A program made the position numbers and the translations under genes. Below the pieces are notes generated by a model that worked only from the letters and a program-made list of their open reading frames with translations, ran no database searches and was not told the origin of the DNA. 64,000 nt of DNA from Companilactobacillus farciminis KCTC 3681 = DSM 20184 (lineage in GTDB: Bacteria > Bacillota > Bacilli > Lactobacillales > Lactobacillaceae): contig NZ_CP017702.1 in the NCBI RefSeq assembly GCF_002706745.1, positions 1,736,001 to 1,800,000 of the forward strand, in the 5' to 3' direction. Of the stretch, positions 6,823 through 15,397 are shown one piece after another (position 1 is the stretch's first letter; every line of letters begins with the position of its first letter).

Positions 6823-7980
6823 ATCATTGAGCGATTTTTCTAAACGATTCAATCCGTCTTGAATCATACTTTGGGGACTAGCAATATTCATCCGAATGAA
6901 GTGTTGACCGTCGCCTCGATAAACAGAACCAGGATTGATGATCAAGCCACTGTCATCTTTGATAAATTGAGCTAATTTATCAGCATCATCAGTGATTTCT
7001 GAAATATCGAACCACAGCAAGTAAGTTGCTTGACCTGGTACCCATTTGAGTTGTGGAATCTTTTCTTCAATGAAATCTAAGACTAATTGACGGTTCTTCA
7101 AAAGTTGTTCTTTCAAAGCCTTCAACCATGGACCACCTTTTGTATAAGCGGCAATTGTTCCGGGAATAGCTACGAAATTTGGTTCAGCTAATTCTTCACT
7201 ATTTAAACCACGACTCACTTGCGCACGAAGGTTTTCATTAGGAACAATAATCGTTGCTGCATGCATAGCAGCTACGTTGAAAGTCTTACTTGGAGATACT
7301 GCTACAACAACATTGTCGAGATACTTACTATCTAAACCAAAGATAGGATTATAACCATTTTCGTTGAAGGTAATGTCACCGTGAATTTCATCACTGAATA
7401 GTTTAACGTCATATTTCAAACATAAACTAGCGATTTTTTCCAATTCGGATTTTGTCCAAATTTTGCCAACTGGATTGTGAGGATTACAAAGGATCATCAT
7501 GTTAGTTAGTGGATCACTCAATTTAGTTTCTAAATCTGTGAAATCAATTGAATAAGAACGAGTTTTGCCATCGTAAACCAAATCATTAGAAACTACGTGA
7601 CGACCGCTGTTGACGATAGAATTATAGAAAATATTATAGACAGGTGCTTGAACTAGGACGTTATCGCCTAACGAAGTTAAACGTCTAACCGCTGAAGAAA
7701 TGGCTGGAACAACTCCGGTTGCAAAAATCATCCAGTTTTCTTGTGGACGAGTGTGATGTTCTTTTTCGTACCAATCAGCTACAGCTTTGAAATACTCTGG
7801 TGGAATCTCTTCATAGCCAAACAAGCCCATTGAGATTTTTTCTTGCAAAGCTTCAACGATTTCTGGAGCAGTTGGAAAATCCATATCAGCAATCGTCATT
7901 GGTAGATCACCGTTTGGAACATCCCACTTAGCCGAATTTCCAGCCCGAGTTTTATTTAGAGTTTCAAAATCATATGCCAT
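6811..7980 (-). CDS. patB: PatB/MalY-type PLP-dependent C-S lyase (cystathionine beta-lyase)
   Basis: 389 residues, class I/II aminotransferase fold of the MalY/PatB group. Visible marks are WDVPNGDLPMTIADMDFP near the N-terminus (substrate-binding MalY signature), the PLP aspartate region FSDEIHGDITF (near 197-207), the Schiff-base lysine in SPSKTFNVA (near 234) and the carboxylate-binding arginine in HFIRMNIA near the C-terminus. Such enzymes split cystathionine or cysteine to pyruvate, ammonia and a thiol. The start is the ATG at 7980 (GAGGTG upstream), not the TTG one codon earlier. It is the last gene of an operon with the DUF3737 gene (12-bp gap) and two ABC exporter genes. Confidence 0.85.
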   Translation of the reverse strand: MAYDFETLNKTRAGNSAKWDVPNGDLPMTIADMDFPTAPEIVEALQEKISMGLFGYEEIPPEYFKAVADWYEKEHHTRPQENWMIFATGVVPAISSAVRRLTSLGDNVLVQAPVYNIFYNSIVNSGRHVVSNDLVYDGKTRSYSIDFTDLETKLSDPLTNMMILCNPHNPVGKIWTKSELEKIASLCLKYDVKLFSDEIHGDITFNENGYNPIFGLDSKYLDNVVVAVSPSKTFNVAAMHAATIIVPNENLRAQVSRGLNSEELAEPNFVAIPGTIAAYTKGGPWLKALKEQLLKNRQLVLDFIEEKIPQLKWVPGQATYLLWFDISEITDDADKLAQFIKDDSGLIINPGSVYRGDGQHFIRMNIASPQSMIQDGLNRLEKSLNDYQK

Positions 7981-7992
7981 CAAAACACCTCA

Positions 7993-8847
7993 TTATTTGA
8001 TTTCTTCAGCGACTTCAATTTTAGTCTTGTCAGGATCAATTTGTGGGTCATCAAAAATCACTTTATCAACTGATTTTACTCTGATTGAACCACTGATTGG
8101 ATTCTTGATACTCATAACATTAGTCGTAATGTCAGCATCAATATTTGAGCAGTATTCAAAAGCCAAATCAGTCCGCAAAACTTTACAGTTGATCATTTTT
8201 AGACCATCGATGTAACAAAGTCCCTGATCACTTTCGATTGTACAATTAATCAAAGTTAAATTCTTGGTATTCCAAGCTAAATATTCGCCACTGATTTTGG
8301 AATCATAAATTGTTACGTTCTCGCAATTCCAAAAGGCATCCTTTGAAACAAAAGTTGAGTTGTGAACTTCAATATTCTTAGCGCCATCGAAAACATAATT
8401 TCCAACGACATTTAAATTCTCAGCATAAATATTTGAACTGTCTTTACCGAAGTAATTTCCGTTAACTTGGACGTCTTTTAACTTGATATCGTCACAAGTC
8501 CACATCGTTTCTTCAGCGTCAGCAAAATGAACGTTATTCAAACGAATATTAGAAGCTCTTCTGAATAATTTTGGTGCTTGTAAAGCTGAGTCGTTAATTT
8601 CAATATCGTGCGTATACCAAATTCCAGAACGGGACATGGTTTCAAAAATACTATTATTTACAACGACGTGGTTAACGTACCAAAGTGGATACTTCCATTT
8701 AAAAACTACGTCGTCTAGATTGATATTACTAGCTTCTTTTAATGGTGATTCACCTTGTCCAAAAGTAGTATCAACAATTTTAGCATCATTGATTTTGAAC
8801 AGTGGACGTTCACCGTCAAAGTAACCTTCATTAATTTCTGTTGTCAT
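7993..8847 (-). CDS. DUF3737 family protein, right-handed beta-helix
   Basis: 284 residues matching the DUF3737 proteins of Firmicutes. The sequence is a run of short beta-strand repeats (for example NIRLNNVHFADAEETMW, NIEVHNSTFVSKDAFWN, NLTLINCTIESDQGLCY) typical of a parallel beta-helix with asparagine ladders. No signal peptide or membrane segment is present, so it is cytoplasmic. The family function is unknown; it is often found beside transporter or aminotransferase genes. Here it lies between an ABC exporter (16-bp gap upstream) and patB (12-bp gap downstream), clearly co-transcribed. Confidence 0.82.
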   Translation of the reverse strand: MTTEINEGYFDGERPLFKINDAKIVDTTFGQGESPLKEASNINLDDVVFKWKYPLWYVNHVVVNNSIFETMSRSGIWYTHDIEINDSALQAPKLFRRASNIRLNNVHFADAEETMWTCDDIKLKDVQVNGNYFGKDSSNIYAENLNVVGNYVFDGAKNIEVHNSTFVSKDAFWNCENVTIYDSKISGEYLAWNTKNLTLINCTIESDQGLCYIDGLKMINCKVLRTDLAFEYCSNIDADITTNVMSIKNPISGSIRVKSVDKVIFDDPQIDPDKTKIEVAEEIK

Positions 8848-8863
8848 TTATTTTATCTCTCTT

Positions 8864-10663
8864 TTATTTTTCTTCATTATTATTTTGTAATTCATACAAT
8901 TCAGCGTAATGTCCACCAAGTTTCAAAAGTTCTTGATGAGTTCCTCGTTCAATGATGCGACCTTTATTCAAAACTAAAATAAGGTCAGCATCTTGGACGG
9001 TGGATAAACGGTGGGCAATCGCAATAGTTGTTCGGTCATCTCGCATTTTGTGCAAGCCATTAGTAATACTTTGTTCAGTTTGAGGGTCAATATTAGCTGT
9101 AGCTTCGTCGAGAATCAAAACTTTGGGATTTCTAACAATAGTTCTAGCAAAGGAAATCAATTGTCTTTGTCCAGTTGAAAAACTAGCTCCTCTCTCACTA
9201 ACTTTGGCATGATATTTACCAGGAAGTTGTTGGATAAAGTTATCAGCATCAACGAATTTACCTGCTTGTTCAACTTGTTGGTCGGTGATCGAGTCGTCAA
9301 ACATCCGAATATTCTTGGCAATGTCACCGTAGAACAAGTATGGTTCTTGAATAACTAAACCGAGTTTTTTACGTAATTCTTTAGTTGAATAGTCACGGAT
9401 ATCATAGTCATCGATTAAAATCTGGCCTTCTCCAAACTCGTAAAATCTCAATAACAAATTGATAATGGAACTCTTGCCACTACCGGTGTGACCAACAAAG
9501 GCTACTGTTTGACCAGGTTGAACGGTAAAGGAAATATCCTTCAAAACAGGTTTGCCCGGTTCATAGCTGAAAGTCACATGGCGAAATTCGATTTTTCCTT
9601 GGGTAATTTCTTCAGTGCTATTTTCGAGCTGTTTAGGAGCAGTCGTTTGATTATCGAACAATTTCATAATTCTAAAACCGGCTACTAAACCATCTTGGAA
9701 AAATGACATGTAGTTCATCACATCAGACAGTGGATTAAAGAAGTTTTGTTGGTAAGACAAGAAGGCATAGATTACACCTGCTTGCACTAGAAAATGCATA
9801 CTATCCCAACCAAAGCCACTCAAGGACACGACTTCAGCTAAGATGAACATCAAACTGATGGTCGGATACAATAAGAAAGCATTAACGTTGATCATCTTGT
9901 TGCGCATTCCAAAATAGGCATTGTTTCGATCTTCGAATTCAGCCGTCATTCGCTTTTGTTGACCAAATTGTTGGATAATACTGATACCCATCAGTGATTC
10001 ATTCAGTTTGGTATTGATTTGACTCAAGAATTCACGCAAATTTTGATAAATTTTAAAACTCAATTTCTGATAGAGCCAGACTAAGAAGTACAACACGATC
10101 ACAAACAACGCTGTCAACAAGGCCAAAGTTTTGTTAACTGACATCATTGCTATAAAGGCCGAAACCATGGCGAAAAATGCCACAATGATCATCAAAAACA
10201 AAGTCCAAAAGTTATACAACGTCTTCGTATCATTAGTAACTCTTGAAACGATTGACCCTGCCGGTGTGACGTCAAAGTAATTTAACCCTAAGGTATGCAA
10301 TTTATGAAATAATCTGCTCCGGATTTTTTCTAGCGTTCGTTCGGCACCCATCGCAAAGGCAAACTCCTCAATGAATTGAACGATTGCTTTGATAATTGTG
10401 CCAAGAGCATACAAAATGGCAAATGAAATTATCAAGCGCACGCCAGTACTTTGGTCAGTCAAATAATGATCCATGTAAAATTGCAACATTCTTGGCAACA
10501 ACACGTTGACGACACTCAATAAAATGGCAAATACGATAGCAATGCCAAATTGCTTTTTGAACAACCAGGCAAATTTAAATAATCGTTTCAAAACTTGTCG
10601 TTGGTCTTTTCTAGTCAATGAGTGAATCTCTTCAAGTGTCTTCTCATTTTCATTTTTCATCAT
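8864..10663 (-). CDS. Heterodimeric ABC exporter subunit with catalytic glutamate
   Basis: 599 residues: six membrane segments (about 35-320) fused to a nucleotide-binding domain. Walker A is GHTGSGKSS, Walker B VLILDEATANID keeps the catalytic glutamate, and the signature is degenerate (FSTGQRQL instead of LSGGQ). The partner at 10650 has the opposite pattern, so this subunit supplies the Walker A/B face of the one active ATP site. The pair matches LmrCD/BmrCD-type multidrug exporters. The start is ATG ATG after GGGGAGG; it overlaps the partner gene by 14 bp, indicating translational coupling. The substrate is unknown. Confidence 0.88.
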   Translation of the reverse strand: MMKNENEKTLEEIHSLTRKDQRQVLKRLFKFAWLFKKQFGIAIVFAILLSVVNVLLPRMLQFYMDHYLTDQSTGVRLIISFAILYALGTIIKAIVQFIEEFAFAMGAERTLEKIRSRLFHKLHTLGLNYFDVTPAGSIVSRVTNDTKTLYNFWTLFLMIIVAFFAMVSAFIAMMSVNKTLALLTALFVIVLYFLVWLYQKLSFKIYQNLREFLSQINTKLNESLMGISIIQQFGQQKRMTAEFEDRNNAYFGMRNKMINVNAFLLYPTISLMFILAEVVSLSGFGWDSMHFLVQAGVIYAFLSYQQNFFNPLSDVMNYMSFFQDGLVAGFRIMKLFDNQTTAPKQLENSTEEITQGKIEFRHVTFSYEPGKPVLKDISFTVQPGQTVAFVGHTGSGKSSIINLLLRFYEFGEGQILIDDYDIRDYSTKELRKKLGLVIQEPYLFYGDIAKNIRMFDDSITDQQVEQAGKFVDADNFIQQLPGKYHAKVSERGASFSTGQRQLISFARTIVRNPKVLILDEATANIDPQTEQSITNGLHKMRDDRTTIAIAHRLSTVQDADLILVLNKGRIIERGTHQELLKLGGHYAELYELQNNNEEK

Positions 10664-12410
10664 TCAACCTCCCCTCAAGTTGTTCGTTTCGAGCTTGCAA
10701 ATTATAGGTATCAGCGTACCAACCAGCCTGGTGCAACAATTCTTGATGAGTACCTTTTTCAACGATTGTTCCATCTTCAACAACGATAATCTCATCGGCA
10801 TCTTCGACTGAACTCAAACGACTGGCCGCAATAATGGTCGTCCCCTGTTGTCGATTTTTAGCAATACGCGATTCAATGTGTCGTTCAGTTTTAGAATCAA
10901 CCGCTGAAAGTGAATCATCCAAAATCAATAATTTAGGGTTACTCAAAATAGCTCGAGCAATGGCTAAACGTTGTTTTTGACCACCAGAAAGTGAAACTCC
11001 GAGTTCACCAACTTGAGTGTCATAGCCTTCCGGCATTTGCTTAATATCATTATCCAAATCAGCGACAAAACTAGCCTGTTCAACTTCTTCTTGAGTAGCA
11101 TCAATATTAGCAAATCGAACGTTATCTCTAACATCCGTCGAGAATAAAAAGTTTGTCTGAGGCACGTATCCGATCGTATCCAAATAACTATTTAGATCAT
11201 ATTTTCGGATATCGATTTTACCGACATCGATTGAGCCTTGATAATGGTCAAAGTCTCGCATCAACAAACTAATAATGGTCGACTTACCACCACCAGTTGG
11301 TCCAACGATTCCTAAGGTTTGACCTGGCTTTAGTTTGAAGTCAACATCATGCAAAGCTGTTTTGGGGTCATCTGGATAAGAAAAACTTTCAACTCGAAAA
11401 TCCAACAACCCACTTGGAACAGTCGTGAAACTATCTTTAGTTTTTACCACTGAAGATTTCTCATTCAATAAATCACTGATCCGGTCGTAACTGGCTGATC
11501 CTCTTTCCAATAAATTGAATAAACTACCGACAGCGTACATTGGCCACATCAATTCAGCCATATAAGTAATGAATGAAACGAGTTGACCAATCGTGATTCT
11601 CTGTTGCAATACAGCTAATCCACCAAAGATAATCGTCAACGTGTAAGAAATCCCCATTATTAAAGTCGTCAAAGGATCAAACATCGCATCCAAACGATAA
11701 GAACGTTTATTAGCTTTGATATTTTTATCAACATAGCAGTCGAAATCTTTTTCATCTTCAGTCTCTTGACCTAATGCTTTTAAAACTTTAATCCCGACAA
11801 CACTCTCTTGGGTCTTATTGTTGATACTAGAAAAAGCCGCTTGTGAATCACGAAAGGCAACGTGAATCTTATTTCCAAGCACATTAGCCATCACCGCCAA
11901 CAACAATAGTGGCAAAACAGCCATTAAAGTCATCTTCCAGTTAACAAACATCCCCATCGCTAAAATCATCGAGATACCCGTAATCAAGGAGTCAGCTAAA
12001 GTCAAAATTCCCGGTCCTGCAACATCTCTGACAGCATCGATATCATTAGTAGCATGAGCCATTAAATCACCAGTTCGCCACCTCTGATAAAAAGTCTTAT
12101 CCATCTTCATAAAGTGTTTGAAAAGTCGACTTCTCAAATCACGTTCCAAAACATAAGAACTGCCATAAATCATCTTCTGCCACAAAAAGCGCAATAAATA
12201 TTGCACGATAGCGACGACAAAAAGTGTCACCATATTTATGACCAAAAATCTCACAGTCATATTCTTATTGCTGACAGAATCAACTACGTTACCAATAATT
12301 CGTGGCGGTATTACATTACAAATTGCCACTAATATCAAGGCCACCACACCAATTAAATATTGTTTCCATTGGTGTTTAAAAAACCAACTTAAACGAGAAA
12401 AAATCCCCAT
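10650..12410 (-). CDS. Heterodimeric ABC exporter subunit with degenerate ATP site
   Basis: 586 residues with an N-terminal six-helix membrane domain and a C-terminal ATPase domain. Walker A is GPTGGGKST and the signature LSGGQKQRLAIARA is canonical, but Walker B reads LLILDDSLSAVD: aspartate replaces the catalytic glutamate. This is the expected LmrC-like partner of the subunit encoded downstream. I chose the ATG at 12410 with AGGTGGG upstream; the GTG at 12419 overlaps that ribosome site. It is the first gene of the operon ABC-ABC-DUF3737-patB. Confidence 0.88.
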   Translation of the reverse strand: MGIFSRLSWFFKHQWKQYLIGVVALILVAICNVIPPRIIGNVVDSVSNKNMTVRFLVINMVTLFVVAIVQYLLRFLWQKMIYGSSYVLERDLRSRLFKHFMKMDKTFYQRWRTGDLMAHATNDIDAVRDVAGPGILTLADSLITGISMILAMGMFVNWKMTLMAVLPLLLLAVMANVLGNKIHVAFRDSQAAFSSINNKTQESVVGIKVLKALGQETEDEKDFDCYVDKNIKANKRSYRLDAMFDPLTTLIMGISYTLTIIFGGLAVLQQRITIGQLVSFITYMAELMWPMYAVGSLFNLLERGSASYDRISDLLNEKSSVVKTKDSFTTVPSGLLDFRVESFSYPDDPKTALHDVDFKLKPGQTLGIVGPTGGGKSTIISLLMRDFDHYQGSIDVGKIDIRKYDLNSYLDTIGYVPQTNFLFSTDVRDNVRFANIDATQEEVEQASFVADLDNDIKQMPEGYDTQVGELGVSLSGGQKQRLAIARAILSNPKLLILDDSLSAVDSKTERHIESRIAKNRQQGTTIIAASRLSSVEDADEIIVVEDGTIVEKGTHQELLHQAGWYADTYNLQARNEQLEGRLNDEK

Positions 12411-12524
12411 ATATTTCACCCACCTGTTACTTCAAAAATGACCTCGAAAATAACTCTACACCCTAAAGTCGACTTTAACTCAAGCATTAATTCGAGATTA
12501 TTTTTAGAAAAACGTTTTCTATAC

Positions 12525-12570
12525 AAAAAGAACAACCCTTCGGATTAATCCTAAGAATTGTTCTTTCTAT
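12525..12570 (-). terminator. Terminator of the lactate oxidase gene
   Basis: On the reverse strand AAAGAACAA and TTGTTCTTT form the outer stem with further inner pairing (CTTAGGATTAATCCGAAG), followed by TTTTTG. It separates the lactate oxidase gene from the ABC operon. Confidence 0.7.
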
Positions 12571-12601
12571 GATTAAATTCAATTTTATATTATTACAACA
12601 A

Positions 12602-13696
12602 TTATAATAAATCAACGTTCTTAACATCATGAATCGTCTTAGTACCAGCCAATTGCATAGTAATGGAAAGTTCCTTATTTAAGTGTTCAATGACATCTGT
12701 GACACCTTGAGCACCACCAAGATTCAATCCATAAATGATTGGGCGACCAACGGCAACTAAATCAGCACCACTAGCCAAGGCCTTGAAGACATGTTCTCCA
12801 CGACGAACGCCACTATCGAAGACGATTGGAACACGTTTGTCGACAACTTGTGCAATTGAAGGCAATACATCAAATGAAGCAGGACCCCCATCTAGTTGAC
12901 GACCACCGTGATTTGATACCCAAATACCATCAGCTCCAAATTCGATTGCAAGCTCTGCATCATCTGGTGATTGAATACCTTTAACAAAGACTGGCAAACC
13001 GGACATATCTTTGATCTTTTGAATATCTGAAGGTACGATACCTTGTTTAGCGGCGGCATAAATTTCAGAGATTCCCTTACCTTCACCATCGCCGTCAGAA
13101 AAGGCAGCTAAGTTTGGCATTGGTAGTGGGAATTGGAACTTGTTGATGACATCTGCTTCACGATAGCCACCAAGCGTTGAATCAACTGTCAAAATGATAG
13201 CTTTAACACCAGCTTTGACAGCTTTCTTGATCAAAAATTCATTAAATTTGTCATCTTTACTCATATAAAGTTGGAAGAATTGTGGAGCATCAGGAGCAGC
13301 AGCGGCACCGTCCTCGATTGCAGTACTACCATAAGTACTCATTGAGAAAATCGAACCGGCAGCAGCAACACCTTTAGCAGTATCAACTTCACCTTTAGCA
13401 TGAGCCAAACCGTGAGCAGCTGAAGGAGCTTCAATGATTGGTGTCTTCAAATCAATGTCCCAAAGTTTAGTACTCAAATCGGCATGATCGATTCCTTGTA
13501 AAACACGAGGCATGATTCTCTTCTTGTTGAAAGCCTCAGTATTTTGTTTCATTGTCCACTCGTCTTCAGAACCACCGCGAATATAACCAAAAGCACCTTT
13601 TTCATTACTCATATGGTCCTTAACACGTTGTTCCAAACTTGCAATATTGACGATATCAATATGCTTTTCTTCTGTACTTGCTTCATACTTTGCCAT
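12602..13696 (-). CDS. lox: L-lactate oxidase (FMN-dependent alpha-hydroxy acid oxidase)
   Basis: 364 residues, TIM-barrel FMN enzyme. The active-site histidine and arginine are in SNHGGRQLDGGP (near 264-275), TVDSTLGGYREADV contains the substrate/FMN-binding arginine region, and GGSEDEWTM and FQLYMSKDD match Aerococcus-type lactate oxidase more than lactate dehydrogenases. It oxidises L-lactate with oxygen to pyruvate and hydrogen peroxide in the cytoplasm. The ATG at 13696 has AAGGATGGGG in good position; the ATG four codons upstream overlaps that site. It appears monocistronic, with a terminator after it. Confidence 0.82.
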   Translation of the reverse strand: MAKYEASTEEKHIDIVNIASLEQRVKDHMSNEKGAFGYIRGGSEDEWTMKQNTEAFNKKRIMPRVLQGIDHADLSTKLWDIDLKTPIIEAPSAAHGLAHAKGEVDTAKGVAAAGSIFSMSTYGSTAIEDGAAAAPDAPQFFQLYMSKDDKFNEFLIKKAVKAGVKAIILTVDSTLGGYREADVINKFQFPLPMPNLAAFSDGDGEGKGISEIYAAAKQGIVPSDIQKIKDMSGLPVFVKGIQSPDDAELAIEFGADGIWVSNHGGRQLDGGPASFDVLPSIAQVVDKRVPIVFDSGVRRGEHVFKALASGADLVAVGRPIIYGLNLGGAQGVTDVIEHLNKELSITMQLAGTKTIHDVKNVDLL

Positions 13697-13798
13697 AAAA
13701 ATCCCCATCCTTTTGATGTTACTTTTTATTTAACAGGTACATTCTAGTCCATATCGACATATTTTGCTGTGCTTTTTTCTCCAAAAAAGATATTTTTA

Positions 13799-14965
13799 TT
13801 AATTTGTCTCTTTTTGACCACCACTAATAATTTTGTTGAAAAGCGTTGGCCCAATCAAACACGTTATAATAGCTGCCAAAGTGATTGCTCCAGCTTGAGC
13901 GGTATTGATCAATTTTAAATTTTGACCGACTTGTAAAATTGGCAAGACCAAAGTAATCGTAGTCGAAGTCAAAATCGTTGCTGCGGCCGAATACCTCTTG
14001 CCAAACTTCTTTCGAAAAGCTACGTAAACAATCATCTTAGACAAAATGAAAGCGACGAAGAAAACCGGAATCAAAACTAAAGCTTGCTTGTTAGTCAACA
14101 AAGTTCTTAAGTTCAAATTAACACCGGTAGTAATGAAGAAAACCGGAATAAAGAAACCATACCCCATCGAGCTCAATTTTTCTTCAGTATCTGACTTAGG
14201 TTTGAGCAATTTCATAACTGCCCCAGCCAAAAAAGCTCCTAAGATATTTTCAGCACCAATTTGTTCAGCAAATGTGACTAAGATAAAAATCAAAAAGAAG
14301 GCCAAACGAATATCTAATTGCGTCGTACTCTTATCAATACCCTCGAAGAAAACATAAATCCGGTTGAATCTCCGCAATAAAATAATGGCAATGATAAAGA
14401 TAACTGGCAATCCTAAAACGGATAAATAATTCTGCTGTTTCATAGCTGAATAGACTGTCAAAGCTAGTAAGGGAATAAATTCTCCCAAAGCACTAGTCAA
14501 CAGAATCGTCTGTCCATAATTAGTCTGCAACAGTCCAACTTCTTTCAAGAGTGAAATAATAACTCCTAAAGCAATCGTACTGAATAAAATAACCGCCAAG
14601 ATAAATTCACTAAAAATACCCGTCGCATACAATATTGCACTCAAAATTAACGACATGATCAGAATTGAAACAAAGCCCCAAATCGAGGTCCCTAGTGGTG
14701 AAAAAGTATCTTTACCCTTCTTAGGCTCCAACAGTGAGAAGTCAATTTCCATCCCACCTAAAAAGATCAACATAATAACACCCAAACTAGAAATGTAGCG
14801 TAAACTGGCATCAGGTTGAACAATATTCAAACCAGTTTTTCCGATAATTATTCCCATAATAATTTCCGAAATAGCCGTCGGCATTCGGGTCAAATGAAAT
14901 TTTGCGGTAATTAAAGGTGTTGCCAAAGCCGCAAATAATACGATTAATAGTGCAAATCTCTCCAT
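13799..14965 (-). CDS. Cation:proton antiporter (CPA2, KefB/NapA-like)
   Basis: 388 residues and about 12-13 membrane segments covering the Na+/H+ exchanger domain. The family motif IMLIFLGGMEIDFSLL (near residues 64-79) and the mid-protein stretch AEQIGAENILGAFLAGAVM correspond to the conserved regions of CPA2 antiporters. No C-terminal TrkA-N domain is attached, so this is the short NapA-type form. It likely exchanges Na+ or K+ for protons in pH and ion homeostasis. The ATG is preceded by AGAGGA. Repeat copy A lies in its upstream region on the other strand. Confidence 0.82.
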   Translation of the reverse strand: MERFALLIVLFAALATPLITAKFHLTRMPTAISEIIMGIIIGKTGLNIVQPDASLRYISSLGVIMLIFLGGMEIDFSLLEPKKGKDTFSPLGTSIWGFVSILIMSLILSAILYATGIFSEFILAVILFSTIALGVIISLLKEVGLLQTNYGQTILLTSALGEFIPLLALTVYSAMKQQNYLSVLGLPVIFIIAIILLRRFNRIYVFFEGIDKSTTQLDIRLAFFLIFILVTFAEQIGAENILGAFLAGAVMKLLKPKSDTEEKLSSMGYGFFIPVFFITTGVNLNLRTLLTNKQALVLIPVFFVAFILSKMIVYVAFRKKFGKRYSAAATILTSTTITLVLPILQVGQNLKLINTAQAGAITLAAIITCLIGPTLFNKIISGGQKETN

Positions 14966-15097
14966 AATTTATATCCTCTATATCCTCTGGTAATATCAAC
15001 ACCTGATGATATAATAATTTTTTCAAAATATAAAATAAAACGAATTTTGAGACCTATTACAAATTTGGTTTATTTTATATTTTAATTAGTGGTAATA

Positions 15098-15263
15098 TTC
15101 CGTCCTCCATAGCAAAGAAAATTTGACTGGAACGTAGTGGGCACGATTTTGAGCTTTTGCATAAACCAAGTGCGCAAAATCTCAAAACTCGACCTTATTC
15201 TAAGCAACAAGTTGCTAAGAATAAATTCACTACTGAGCCAATTTTCTTTGCCATTCCGGACTA
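15098..15263 (+). repeat. Structured intergenic repeat copy A (intact)
   Basis: About 166 bp, differing from copy B (36719) at two positions that I can see. It folds as a long closing helix P1 (GCAAAGAAAATTTGACT with the arm ending AATTTTCTTTGC), a conserved asymmetric internal loop GGAAC/TG, a lower helix GTAGTG/CACTAC, then two hairpins: P2 (CGA, TTTTGAG and TTTTGC pairing with GCAAAA, CTCAAAA and TCG, with a bulged C) and P3 (TTATTCTAAGCAAC/GTTGCTAAGAATAA, one mismatch). It sits between the 5' end of the antiporter gene and the 3' end of the MFS gene. No open frame explains it. Confidence 0.88.
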
Positions 15264-15298
15264 ATTCAGTGGTTCTATTTCTAATATCAAAAAATAAA

Positions 15299-15356
15299 TA
15301 GCATCTATATTTTAGAATAGCCCAATTTTTTGAGGACCATCCTTAATATAGATGCC
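15299..15356. terminator. Terminator hairpin between repeat A and the MFS gene
   Basis: GCATCTATATT and AATATAGATGC pair across a loop of about 30 nt, with T-rich tails on both strands. It can end the MFS gene transcript on the reverse strand. It lies about 45 nt after the 3' end of repeat copy A. Confidence 0.65.
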
Positions 15357-15397
15357 ATTTTTGATGTCAAATTAATCTGATTGCTAAAAATTAACCA

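Noticed and set aside
12505..12525. AGAAAAACGTTTTCTA as a cre site
   Set aside because: It matches only 11 of 14 cre positions and is likely to be chance in AT-rich DNA.
14046..14357. 103-codon + strand frame rich in lysine and isoleucine
   Set aside because: Shadow of the antiporter gene; composition results from reading hydrophobic codons in reverse.
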